A stretch of 36,773 nt of DNA from Bacteroidaceae bacterium (GTDB taxonomy: Bacteria > Bacteroidota > Bacteroidia > Bacteroidales > Bacteroidaceae). This document shows, one piece after another, positions 18,552 through 27,178 of the stretch. Made by a program: the position numbers and the translations under genes. The notes under the pieces are model-generated. The model was not told where the DNA came from. It ran no database searches and saw nothing but the letters and a program-made list of their open reading frames with translations. The stretch covers positions 1 to 36,773 of the forward strand of contig JAILBW010000228.1 in the NCBI GenBank assembly GCA_024680695.1, written 5' to 3'. The first letter of the stretch is position 1. Each line of letters starts with the position of its first letter.

Positions 18552-18785
18552 CTGCTTGCTGTCGCTTTGCCTCCCGCTTGCGCAAGTAATCGTCTCTGCT
18601 TGCTGTAATTTTGCCTTCCGCTTGCGCAAGTAATCGCCTCTGCTTGCTGTTGTTTTTCCTTCCGCTTGCGCAAGTAATCGCTCCTGCTTGCTGTCGCTTT
18701 GCTTCCCGCTTGCGCAAGTAGTCGCTCCTGCTTGCTGTAGTTTTGCCTTCCGCTTGCGCAAGTAATCGTCTCTGCTTGCTGTAGT
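18552..18785. repeat. 44-bp higher-order tandem repeat (2 x 22-bp half units), about 5.3 units
   Basis: ctgcttgctg at 18552, 18596, 18640, 18684, 18728 and 18772. On the minus strand each 44-mer is CAGCAAGCAG-N12 then GCGCAAGCGG-N12. Confidence 0.95.
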
Positions 18786-18986
18786 TTTTTGAGAAACAAA
18801 GTGAGGGAATGAGTGCTTCGTACGGAGAAAAGTTCTGCTTTTCGCCCCATTTTAGTCTCCAACGAATGCCCATTCGATGGCTTTGTGGCGGATTTACAAA
18901 CCATATCCAATCGTAAAACGGCGGACAGATGGCAGGAAGAAAGCCTGTTAGCGCTTGACTGCCTAACGATCGGGTCGAGGGCATCG

Positions 18987-19015
18987 AAAAAGCCCCCTCC
19001 CGAAAGGGAGAGGGC
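18987..19015 (-). terminator. Rho-independent terminator
   Basis: Minus strand AGCCCTCTCCC-TTTC-GGGAGGGGGCT followed by TTTTT. Confidence 0.85.
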
Positions 19016-19022
19016 TCTTGCC

Positions 19023-19181
19023 TTACTCTGCGTCGTCGTCCCAGATGTTCCAGTCATTTTCCTTTGTCAGTGCGTCACTGCCATTGACGGTTCCTTCGCC
19101 GATGGGTAGGCTGGCTGCCAGCATCTCGGTGGCCTCGCTGGAAGCTGCTTCCAGTCGAGGCGAAACATACATTTTCTTCAT
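19023..19181 (-). CDS. Small conserved-looking protein (52 aa)
   Basis: MKKMYVSPRLEAASSEATEMLAASLPIGEGTVNGSDALTKENDWNIWDDDAE*. Starts one nt after the 883-aa gene's stop and ends just before the terminator. Confidence 0.7.
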   Translation of the reverse strand: MKKMYVSPRLEAASSEATEMLAASLPIGEGTVNGSDALTKENDWNIWDDDAE

Positions 19182-19182
19182 A

Positions 19183-21834
19183 TTACTTCAATACCTTCTT
19201 ACCATTAATAATATAGATGCCCTTCTGCATCTTCTCTACGCGGCGGCCGCTCAGGTCGTAGACGTCTTGAGCCTTTGAATCCTTGAGCTCTTGAACCATC
19301 TCAAGGCCTGTTGTTTCTTCTCCGAAGAAGAAGCCCTTCACGTCTGCAGCACCGGTGTACTCGATGTAAGCCTTGCCAGCGGGGATGGTGCCCTCGGCCT
19401 TGTAGAAGCCTACCGCACCGTTCTTCGTGGCCAGTACATACTGCGAGCCGGTGGCCTCGAATGCCTGGGCCGAGCCCTTCAGGCTGTTGTCCTTGACGGT
19501 GGCGCCGACCGTAACGGGGATGAAGCTGTAGAAGCCAGGCTTACCCTCCAGCACGACAGCCTCGCCGGCGGGGATGATGCTGGTCAGCGGACGGAGGGCA
19601 ATCCAAGGTGTGTCGACGAAGCCGCTGTAGGCAGTTACGCCTTCGGGAATCAGGACGTTGCTCTCGGCGATGTACTGCGTTGCATAGCCGGTGTCGCCAA
19701 TCTTGTTCACAATGCCGCGGGCAGCTTTTGCTTTGAACGTAGGAATGTCGTCATAGCCAATGCTCTGGCGCCATACGGGATCCTGGATGTTGCCCTGATT
19801 CAGCAGGTAGCACAGTTCGCCGCTCGGAAGACGAGGATCGGAGGCGGAGATATTGTAAGTGTTGATGAGCTTGCCGCCACCACGAATGAAGCCGTCGCCC
19901 TCGCCGTTCACTACGACGCCGATGTTGTAGGTGTTCTCGATCGTGGAGTTGTCGCCGCCAGTCCAGCCGGTGATGGCACCGCTTTCGCGACCGGAGGTTA
20001 CTTTGCCTGCGTTGTAGCAGTTGAGGATGTAGAAGTGAGCCTGACCGCCCATGTTCACACCGATGATGCCGGCACCGTTAGCTTCTTTGGCGTTGATGAC
20101 GGCCTCGTTGCCGCAGTTGATGATGCTGAGCTTCTTGCCATCAGCGGAACCGTTGGAACCGCCAACGATAGCTCCGACGTAGCTGTTGCCGCTGACAATA
20201 CCCCTCACGATTACGTTCATGATGGTAGCACCGTCGGTAGCTACGCCGAAGAGGCCCTGATAGTTCAGTGTCTGATCTTCCAGTGCAAACGTTACGGTGT
20301 GTCCCTGGCCGTCGAATGTGCCGACGTACCTGTTGGCGGGATTGCCTGCAGGCTCATATTTGACAGTCCTCATGTCAATGTCGGTTGTGAGAACGGCGTT
20401 CGATGCGGGGTTGCCTGCATTGACATACTTTGCCCACCAGAGCAGGTTGCCTGCATTGTTGAGCTGGAAGACACCGTCCACCTCGTTTGCCTGCTGACCT
20501 ACCGACTTGCAGCCTTCGCACACACCGTTGGCTCCAAAGACATGGTCTTCGACGATCGACTCTTCCTTGTTGCTCAGTACGATTTCAACGCCCTCCTTCG
20601 GAGTAATACCGTCGCAATAGAAGGAGCCGTTGGCATAGAGCTTGGCGCTGGAGGAGAGGGGAGTGGGCATAGCGTCCGTGCCGAGAGTCTGATACCAGCC
20701 CTCTGCACCCGATACGCTGCTGTTCAGCTTGTACGTCATCTGTCCGTTAGCCAGCTCAGCATTGCTTGCCTCGACGCGGAAGCTGTTGATGACGCTGGGA
20801 TTGTTGCGACCGAAGTTCTCGCCACCAGCCCAGCTGATGTCGGCTACGACCAGACAGTTCTTGATGGTAGTGCTGGCACCGCTGTTGCACCATCCCACAA
20901 AACAGCCGTTGCCGTTGCGGTTGGGGGCGCTGATCTTGCCATAGAAGGCACAGTTCTCGATGGAGGTAGCATCGTAAGTCACAGAGCAGAAGCCGCCGAT
21001 AGTGCCGTCGCCGCTCTGGCTGTCGATAATCTCGACGCTGCTGATGCAGTTGAAAATCCCGTTGAACTCGCCCTTCAGCAGGCCGCAGAAACCAGCCGTC
21101 TGGTTCTTGTCGGTAGCCGTAACCTTGCCTGCAAGCTTCAGGTTGCGCACTTTACCCTCGATGGTTCCGAAGAAGCCAAAGCGTGTACTGTACGACTCGA
21201 GGTCGATGGTCACGGTGTGGTTCTGTCCGTCGAACTCGCCGCGGAAGGGCTTCTTCTCCGTTACTCCCAGCGCCGACATACTGCCGTTCTTGTAAGCCGT
21301 ATAGTCGATGTCGGCCGTCAGCTTCACCTTGTAGCTCTGGTTGTTTACATTGTTGCGCAGCATGAATGCCAGCGTGTTCAGCTCCTCGGCCGTGCCGATG
21401 TAGATGTAGCCGTCCTCCTTGGGTGTCAGCAGGTTGGGTGTCACGGTCTGCCAGGAGAGAGTGCCCTCTTTCTTGTTGAGCGTGATGGTGTAGTACTGCC
21501 AATCCTCATTGGCGGGATTCCACTTCCAGTCGGAACCGTTGTCCGTCGTGTAGGTGTCAACGCCCGCTTCGGCAATGGCCAAGGCCTGCGTGGAGGGATG
21601 GTAGCCGTCCCAGCCGCCGAAGGAGTTGCAGATCTTGAAACCCTCGCTGCCGTGCTTCAGCAGGCCGGTCCATACAAAGACGCCTTCGCTGGTCTCCGTC
21701 ATTCTTGTACTCTGACGCATTGTGCCGTCGCCTTCCCAGCCGATGGGTGTACCGTCACCGACCAGATACATTTCCTCCGCATTGATGCCTGTTGCAGCCA
21801 TCAGCGCGAAGACAAAAGTAAAAAACTTCTTCAT
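19183..21834 (-). CDS. Large secreted protein, beta-helix/GLUG-like repeats, T9SS-like C-terminal tail
   Basis: Signal peptide MKKFFTFVFALMAATGINA; repeats such as FRGEFDGQNHTVTIDL / YVGTFDGQGHTVTFAL; ends VYDLSGRRVEKMQKGIYIINGKKVLK. Confidence 0.8.
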   Translation of the reverse strand: MKKFFTFVFALMAATGINAEEMYLVGDGTPIGWEGDGTMRQSTRMTETSEGVFVWTGLLKHGSEGFKICNSFGGWDGYHPSTQALAIAEAGVDTYTTDNGSDWKWNPANEDWQYYTITLNKKEGTLSWQTVTPNLLTPKEDGYIYIGTAEELNTLAFMLRNNVNNQSYKVKLTADIDYTAYKNGSMSALGVTEKKPFRGEFDGQNHTVTIDLESYSTRFGFFGTIEGKVRNLKLAGKVTATDKNQTAGFCGLLKGEFNGIFNCISSVEIIDSQSGDGTIGGFCSVTYDATSIENCAFYGKISAPNRNGNGCFVGWCNSGASTTIKNCLVVADISWAGGENFGRNNPSVINSFRVEASNAELANGQMTYKLNSSVSGAEGWYQTLGTDAMPTPLSSSAKLYANGSFYCDGITPKEGVEIVLSNKEESIVEDHVFGANGVCEGCKSVGQQANEVDGVFQLNNAGNLLWWAKYVNAGNPASNAVLTTDIDMRTVKYEPAGNPANRYVGTFDGQGHTVTFALEDQTLNYQGLFGVATDGATIMNVIVRGIVSGNSYVGAIVGGSNGSADGKKLSIINCGNEAVINAKEANGAGIIGVNMGGQAHFYILNCYNAGKVTSGRESGAITGWTGGDNSTIENTYNIGVVVNGEGDGFIRGGGKLINTYNISASDPRLPSGELCYLLNQGNIQDPVWRQSIGYDDIPTFKAKAARGIVNKIGDTGYATQYIAESNVLIPEGVTAYSGFVDTPWIALRPLTSIIPAGEAVVLEGKPGFYSFIPVTVGATVKDNSLKGSAQAFEATGSQYVLATKNGAVGFYKAEGTIPAGKAYIEYTGAADVKGFFFGEETTGLEMVQELKDSKAQDVYDLSGRRVEKMQKGIYIINGKKVLK

Positions 21835-22027
21835 TGTTTTGTTGATGAGTTAAAAAATGAGTTAATATAAATGGTAAATTAATCTGTCTGTTATCCTGCC
21901 AAAAGCATGTCTGAGGGTCTGTTATGATTCTGTCGAAGGCCTTGTCTTGAGCCTCTTCTTCCTTCCTTTGGGGAGTCGGGCGGGGGCTCTCGAAGCGCTT
22001 CTGCCACATTAATAATAATGAGCGATG

Positions 22028-22035
22028 CAAAGGTA
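22028..22035 (-). promoter_or_regulatory. -7 box (TACCTTTG on minus strand)
   Basis: caaaggta on +; upstream of the gene starting at 21834, with a long implied leader. Confidence 0.45.
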
Positions 22036-22153
22036 CGAATTTTTTCTCTATAATGCGGCATAAAACCTTTAATTTATTTCAGCCAAGCCGGAATATTGCG
22101 AAAAAGCGAAATGTAAAGAAGACTGCAACATTCCAAAGGGCCCAAAAACACCA

Positions 22154-22275
22154 CAGCAAGCAGACGCTCCCGCGACAGCAAGCAGACGCTTCCGCGACAG
22201 CAAGCAGAGGCTCCCGCGACAGCAAGCAGAGGCTCCTGCGGCAGCAAGCGGAAATTTCCGCTACTGCAAGCGGTA
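22154..22275. repeat. 22-bp-period array, core CAGCAAGCAG, 6 units
   Basis: Cores at 22154, 22176, 22198, 22220, 22242 and 22264 (last two degenerate); unit CAGCAAGCAGACGCTCCCGCGA. Confidence 0.95.
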
Positions 22276-22330
22276 TTTTAATCCTCGTCAAGGTTAAGCA
22301 AAATGATAATCAACCTCCGTCGGAGTGCCG

Positions 22331-22362
22331 ATTTTGCATTTTGCATTTTGCATTTTGCATTT
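22331..22362. repeat. 7-bp tandem repeat (ATTTTGC)x4 plus ATTT
   Basis: attttgcattttgcattttgcattttgcattt. Confidence 0.95.
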
Positions 22363-22373
22363 AACCTTCGGTT

Positions 22374-22509
22374 GAGCCTGCTTCCGCTCGGGAAAGTCGA
22401 AGCGAGCTTCACTTTCCTCTCGCTTACTCGCAGCCGTGACTATCGTCGAGCCTGCTCACGCTCGGGAAAGTTCATGCAAGCATGACTTTCGTCTCGCTTA
22501 CTCGCAGCC
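22374..22509. repeat. Two tandem hairpin elements (74-bp offset)
   Basis: GAGCCTGCTtcCGCTCGGGAAAGT... and GAGCCTGCTcaCGCTCGGGAAAGT..., each ending ...TCTCGCTTACTCGCAGCC with the same hairpin layout (22392-22416; 22466-22490). Confidence 0.85.
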
Positions 22510-22564
22510 TTTGCATTTGAAAAAAGAGTAAGGTGCAGATTATACCTCTTGCCGGGAAGGGGAG

Positions 22565-23413
22565 TCAGACGGCTTGAACCTCATGGCCCGATGTGTTGTC
22601 CGTCTCGTCGTCATCGTCGGGTTCGTCTTCCTTCACCACTCGGATGGAGAGTTCGTAGAGCAGGTAGAGGGGTACGAAGACGACCATCAGCGTGAAGGGG
22701 TCGCCGCTGGGGGTGATGATGGCAGCCAGTACGAGCAGGCCCACAACGGCATGCTTCTTATACTCGCGAAGGAGGCTCCTGCGCAGGACGCCCAGAGAGG
22801 AGAGAAGCCAGGCGAGCAGGGGCATCTCGAAGACCAGGCCCATCACGATGATGAGCATCGAGAAGTTGCCGATGTAGTTGGAGAGGTTGATTTGGTTGGT
22901 GATGTTCGGGCTCAGGGTGTACTCGGTCAGGAAACGGAAGGTGAACGGGAACACCAGCAGGTAGCCGACAGCGCAGCCGACGAAGAACATCAGTGTGCCA
23001 CCGATGAAGGCGGGGCGGATGTTGCGGATTTCGTTCTCGAAGAGGGCGGGCTCGATGAATCGCCATATCTCATAGACCATGTAGGGGAAGGCCACTATGG
23101 CAGCCATGTAGAAAGAGGTCTTGATGTGTATCATGAAGGGGCCCGTGACCTCGATGTTGATGATTTCGACCTTGAAGTCGGGATCGAAGGTCATCAGGCC
23201 GAAGCTGAGCTTCGTGAGCCATTTGTATACGAAGAAGTCGCTCGACGTTGCGGCCATCACAAAGTCGTCGAAGATGTGGGGCATTGCCCAAAACCATACA
23301 ATGAAGGCTACGAAAATCACGCAGGCGATGCGGAACAGTGCCCAGCGCAGTACCTCGAGATGGTCCCAGAAGGACATGCCCTCGCCCTCTCTCTCTTCTG
23401 TCTCGTCGGTCAT
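22565..23413 (-). CDS. tatC: Twin-arginine translocase subunit TatC
   Basis: MSFWDHLEVLRWALFRI, multiple TM helices, TSFYMAAIVAFPYMVYEIWRFIEPAL, FEMPLLAWLLSSLGVL, ITPSGDPFTLMVVFVPLYLLYELSI. Confidence 0.95.
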   Translation of the reverse strand: MTDETEEREGEGMSFWDHLEVLRWALFRIACVIFVAFIVWFWAMPHIFDDFVMAATSSDFFVYKWLTKLSFGLMTFDPDFKVEIINIEVTGPFMIHIKTSFYMAAIVAFPYMVYEIWRFIEPALFENEIRNIRPAFIGGTLMFFVGCAVGYLLVFPFTFRFLTEYTLSPNITNQINLSNYIGNFSMLIIVMGLVFEMPLLAWLLSSLGVLRRSLLREYKKHAVVGLLVLAAIITPSGDPFTLMVVFVPLYLLYELSIRVVKEDEPDDDDETDNTSGHEVQAV

Positions 23414-23443
23414 AGTGTGTGTCTCTCTCTTTCGTTCGTAGAA

Positions 23444-23484
23444 ATGATGGGCTGCGCACCTTCATGTTGCGCGCAACCCATCAT
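23444..23484. other. Strong intergenic hairpin upstream of tatC
   Basis: ATGATGGG-c-TGCGC / GCGCA-a-CCCATCAT, 8+5 bp stem with 13-nt loop. Confidence 0.6.
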
Positions 23485-23502
23485 GCGTTTTTCATTGCGG
23501 TG

Positions 23503-24414
23503 TCAATTGTTGTAGGAGGGTTTCACGAAGTCGGCGTTCAGCAGGTAGTCGATGCTGGCCTTCATGCCCTCGAGGATGGTGGGTGCGTTGCAGCCCTCGA
23601 GCTCAACCACTGGGTACTTGGTGCCCGCTACGTCGAAGTTGTTGAAGATGGCATCGAAGCCTACCATGCCGCTCTGGCCCAGTTCGCGGTCGTCCTTGAT
23701 GTGGAGCAGGGTGAAGCGGCCGGGATACTTCTTGAAGTAGTTGACGGGGCTCACCTGTCCGCGTACGGCCCAATAGACATCCATCTCGAAGAATACCTTG
23801 TCGGCGTCGGTGTGCTCGACCATATAGTCGTACCACACTTTGTCCTCGACGCGACCGAACTCGTGGGAGTGGTTGTGATAGCCGAACTTCATGCCGGCGG
23901 CATTAGCCATCTCGCCGATCTTGTTCAGATAGTTGCAGATAACGTCGGCCTCGGCCAGCGTGCGGGGATAGTTTACGCCGGGGTTGACGATGTACTTCAT
24001 GCCAGCGCGCTTGTGGCAGTCGATGCACTGCTCCCACCACTTGAGGGCTTCGGGAAACTCGCCGCTCTGGAGTTCCTCGTCGTTCAGGTTGTGCCCTACA
24101 TGGCTGGAGAGGACTTCCATGCCGGCGGCTTCGATGTCGGCCTTAAACTGTTCGGGCTCTACGCCATAGAGCTTACCGTCGCCGTAGTTGGCGGCTTCGA
24201 TGGCCGTATAGCCCATGTCGGCAAGGGCCTTCAGCGTGGACTCGTGGTTCTCGGCATACTTACCGGGGTCGCCAATGAGTTCGCGTACGCTGTACATCTG
24301 GAATGCGACATCTTTCTTTATCGGCTCGGCGGGCTTGTTGTCGCAGCATGAGGTCAGGCAGAGGCTCAGCAGTCCGACGGCCAAGAGGCTAACGCTTGAA
24401 AATAACTTCTTCAT
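23503..24414 (-). CDS. Sugar phosphate isomerase/epimerase-like TIM-barrel lipoprotein
   Basis: LLSLCLTSCCDNK lipobox; GYTAIEAANYGDG, KFGYHNHSHEF, EMDVYWAVRGQ. Start may be 24435 or 24414. Confidence 0.8.
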   Translation of the reverse strand: MKKLFSSVSLLAVGLLSLCLTSCCDNKPAEPIKKDVAFQMYSVRELIGDPGKYAENHESTLKALADMGYTAIEAANYGDGKLYGVEPEQFKADIEAAGMEVLSSHVGHNLNDEELQSGEFPEALKWWEQCIDCHKRAGMKYIVNPGVNYPRTLAEADVICNYLNKIGEMANAAGMKFGYHNHSHEFGRVEDKVWYDYMVEHTDADKVFFEMDVYWAVRGQVSPVNYFKKYPGRFTLLHIKDDRELGQSGMVGFDAIFNNFDVAGTKYPVVELEGCNAPTILEGMKASIDYLLNADFVKPSYNN

Positions 24415-24455
24415 CTTTTCTTTGTTTTCTTTCAATGGTTTGATTCTCTCTCTGT

Positions 24456-25325
24456 TTACTTGAGCACCTTGACGCGGATGTTACGATACCACACCTCGTC
24501 GCCGTGGTCCTGCATGCCGAAGTAGCCGGCTTCCTTGCCACAGTCCTTCATGATCTCGAAGGCAAGGGGCCAGTTCTTCTGGCTGAACTTGGAGGTCTGA
24601 ACGAGGTCGACCCACGACTTGTCGGCCAGCGTATAGCTGAGCACCTTGACACCATTCTGGAAGTGGGTTACCTTGTTGTTCTTGACCACAATCTTCACCT
24701 TGTTCCATTCGCCGGCGGGCTTGGCGTTCTGCGGCTTAGCCACTATCATGTCGTAGAGCGACGTGGACTGGCGGATGCCGAGAGTGGCGCCGAGCTTTGC
24801 ATCGGGGTGACGCTCGTTGTCGAGCACCTGGCACTCGGGGCAGGAGATGTAGATGGGCTCATAGTTGAGTCGCTCGGTCGGCTCGATGGTCTGGGTGACT
24901 TTTATCTTGCCGTCGGGCGAGGCGAACTCCTCGGTCTTGGGCGCATCCTTGCGGATGGTAGCCGTCTCCTGGCCGAGGTAGAAGATGCCGGAGTTGCCTC
25001 CCTCGCTGATCTTCCACTCGAGCTCGAACTCGAAACTCTTGAACTTGTGGGCGAAGATGATGTCGCCGCCCTCGCCCTTCGTGGTGCGTCCGTCGAAGTG
25101 CAGTGCGCCGTCCTTGATGTTCCACTTGCTGGGGATGTGGTCCTTGCAGTAGCCACGCCAGCCGTCCATGCTCGTTCCGTCGAAGAGGACATAGAAGCCG
25201 TCCTTGTCCACCTTAAACTTGCTCATGTCCACCTGCGGATTGTTGAGCACAAGGTACTGAGGCTGTGCCTGTGTACCAATAGCTGCCACCATGGCGGTGG
25301 CAGCTATAATGTTCCTTAGTTTCAT
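24456..25325 (-). CDS. DUF1080 (3-keto-disaccharide hydrolase-like) protein
   Basis: GFYVLFDGTSMDGWRGY...WNIKDGALHF...GGDIIFAHKFKSFEFELEWKISEGGNSGIFY; signal peptide present. Confidence 0.9.
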   Translation of the reverse strand: MKLRNIIAATAMVAAIGTQAQPQYLVLNNPQVDMSKFKVDKDGFYVLFDGTSMDGWRGYCKDHIPSKWNIKDGALHFDGRTTKGEGGDIIFAHKFKSFEFELEWKISEGGNSGIFYLGQETATIRKDAPKTEEFASPDGKIKVTQTIEPTERLNYEPIYISCPECQVLDNERHPDAKLGATLGIRQSTSLYDMIVAKPQNAKPAGEWNKVKIVVKNNKVTHFQNGVKVLSYTLADKSWVDLVQTSKFSQKNWPLAFEIMKDCGKEAGYFGMQDHGDEVWYRNIRVKVLK

Positions 25326-25368
25326 ACTCTTATGAATAGATGTTCAATGCTAATAGACAATGATCGTA

Positions 25369-26892
25369 TCAGGCGGGCAGTTCGGGCAGAACGTAGCCAT
25401 TCTGGTACTTGGGCTTGATCAGCTCGGCAGCGAACTCACGGGCATTGACGGGCTCGGTCCACTTCTTGTCGAACGTGGGGTGTCCGTCGTGAATCGAGAA
25501 GCCGTCCTTGAGCATCGACCTTACGGTGGCGTTCTCGGGGATGTTGGTGAACTGCATCTTCTCGCCGTCCCACTCCAGAATCTGGTTCAGGCCCTGCAGA
25601 CGGGTGGCAACCACGCCCATGGCAACCATTTCATTGAACGGTCCGGCCTCGCTGAAGTCGGAAGCGGTCTTTGTCCAGTCCTTCTTACCCTCGCGGATTT
25701 CCTTGATGGCGCGGATCCAGTCGCGCTGGTGGCTCTCGGTTACGCGGCGGCAAACCTTGGGAGCGTTGGGCACACGGCCGCTTACCAGATATGGCTTCTC
25801 GCCGTAGCAGCCGACAACGAGGATGTCCTTCGTGCCGTAGAAGATGGCACCGCCACCGCTGACATTCATGTTCTTGCCTGCGGGCAGCAACTCAGGACGG
25901 AAGGGGATGATACCGCCGTCGCTCCACGTTACGACCACCTCGGGCATGGCCACCTTCGGACGGTTTGGACGAGCGGGATAGGTCAGCTTGACCACCTGTG
26001 CGCTGGGGCAGCAGTCGGACATCAGTGGAGTGGAGCTACCCTCGGCCTTGATGGGATAACCGAGGTCAAGAGCCTTGAATACGGGATGCAGGATGTGGCA
26101 GGCCATATCGCCCAGGGCACCTGTACCGAAGTCCCACCATCCGCGGAAGTTCCAGGGGTGATAGATGGAGTTGTAGGGACGCTTGGGAGCCGGGCCGATG
26201 AAGGCATCCCAGTTCAGCGTGCTGGGGATATCGTGTACTTCGGTCGGACGCTCCAGACCCTGCGGCCAGATAGGACGGTCAGTGAAGGCATCTACGCGGG
26301 TCACTTCGCCAATCTCGCCGTTCCAGATCCACTCACAAACGAGGTTTACGCCCTCGCCACTTGCACCCTGATTTCCCATCTGGGTAGCCACACCAGCCTT
26401 GGCAGCCAGTTTGGTGAGCAGGCGGGATTCATACACGGTGCGGGTCAGCGGCTTCTCGCAATATACATGCTTGCCGGCTGCCAATGCCTCGGCGCAGATG
26501 ATGGCATGAGTGTGGTCGGCAGTGCCGCAGATAACAGCGTCGGCCTGATCGAGCAACTCGGCATACATCTTCTTGTAGTCGTTGTAAATCTTCATGTTGG
26601 GGAAGAGTTTCTGATACTCTTCGAGGACACCCTTGGCATACTTCTGGTCAACGTCGCACATGCCGATGAACTCCACGTCATCGTAAACTTCGCCCTTGCC
26701 CTTGTAGGTAACGCCGTTAATGTCGGCATGGCCACGTCCGCCGACGCCTACGCCGAGGAGTTTGATCTTGCCGGGCTGTACTTTTTTCTTCGTAGCTTTG
26801 GCTTTTCCGAGCATGTCTGTGGGAGCCATTGCGAATGCAGCGGTTGCTGCGGTTCCTGCCTTCAGGAAGGAACGTCTTGACATTTTGTCCAT
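25369..26892 (-). CDS. Gfo/Idh/MocA family oxidoreductase with twin-arginine signal
   Basis: MDKMSRRSFLKAGTAATAAFAMA (Tat signal), LLGVGVGGRGHADI, VYCEKPLTRTV. Confidence 0.93.
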   Translation of the reverse strand: MDKMSRRSFLKAGTAATAAFAMAPTDMLGKAKATKKKVQPGKIKLLGVGVGGRGHADINGVTYKGKGEVYDDVEFIGMCDVDQKYAKGVLEEYQKLFPNMKIYNDYKKMYAELLDQADAVICGTADHTHAIICAEALAAGKHVYCEKPLTRTVYESRLLTKLAAKAGVATQMGNQGASGEGVNLVCEWIWNGEIGEVTRVDAFTDRPIWPQGLERPTEVHDIPSTLNWDAFIGPAPKRPYNSIYHPWNFRGWWDFGTGALGDMACHILHPVFKALDLGYPIKAEGSSTPLMSDCCPSAQVVKLTYPARPNRPKVAMPEVVVTWSDGGIIPFRPELLPAGKNMNVSGGGAIFYGTKDILVVGCYGEKPYLVSGRVPNAPKVCRRVTESHQRDWIRAIKEIREGKKDWTKTASDFSEAGPFNEMVAMGVVATRLQGLNQILEWDGEKMQFTNIPENATVRSMLKDGFSIHDGHPTFDKKWTEPVNAREFAAELIKPKYQNGYVLPELPA

Positions 26893-26922
26893 AATTGAAT
26901 AGATTGTTTTAAAGGGTTTGTA

Positions 26923-27150
26923 TTAGGATTGTTTCTCTTCCTTGTTATTGTCTTGTTCAGGTTTCTCGACGGGAGCATCGATTTCCTTTTCGATTTCGTT
27001 CATTCCCTGCTTGAAGCTTTTCACGCCTTTGCCCAGGCCTTTCATTAGTTCGGGAATCTTCTTTCCTCCGAAGAGGAGCAATACGACCAGGCCGATGACG
27101 ATGACCTCGCCGGTGCCCAGATTAGGCAAGAATAATAGATGGCTTGTCAT
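26923..27150 (-). CDS. tatA: Twin-arginine translocase subunit TatA/E
   Basis: [38 protein letters not shown]. Confidence 0.95.
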   Translation of the reverse strand: MTSHLLFLPNLGTGEVIVIGLVVLLLFGGKKIPELMKGLGKGVKSFKQGMNEIEKEIDAPVEKPEQDNNKEEKQS

Positions 27151-27178
27151 TTTGTTTGTGTTATTTTAATTGGTTCAA

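Noticed and set aside
18221-19057. Minus ORF of 278 aa (and 18414..18761, 18538..18984) translating the 44-bp array
   Set aside because: 44 is not a multiple of 3, the array is open in several frames because it lacks stops on that strand, and the ORF runs antisense into the TPR gene and across the terminator.
19291-21870. 859-aa plus-strand ORF
   Set aside because: Complete antisense of the well-supported 883-aa secreted protein; composition follows mirrored codon bias, no recognisable domain.
16954-22275. 22-bp arrays as CRISPR arrays
   Set aside because: Core is only 10 bp, intervals are 12 bp and nearly identical within an array, and no cas genes are visible.
25360-26880. 506-aa plus-strand ORF
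   Set aside because: Antisense shadow of the Gfo/Idh/MocA gene.
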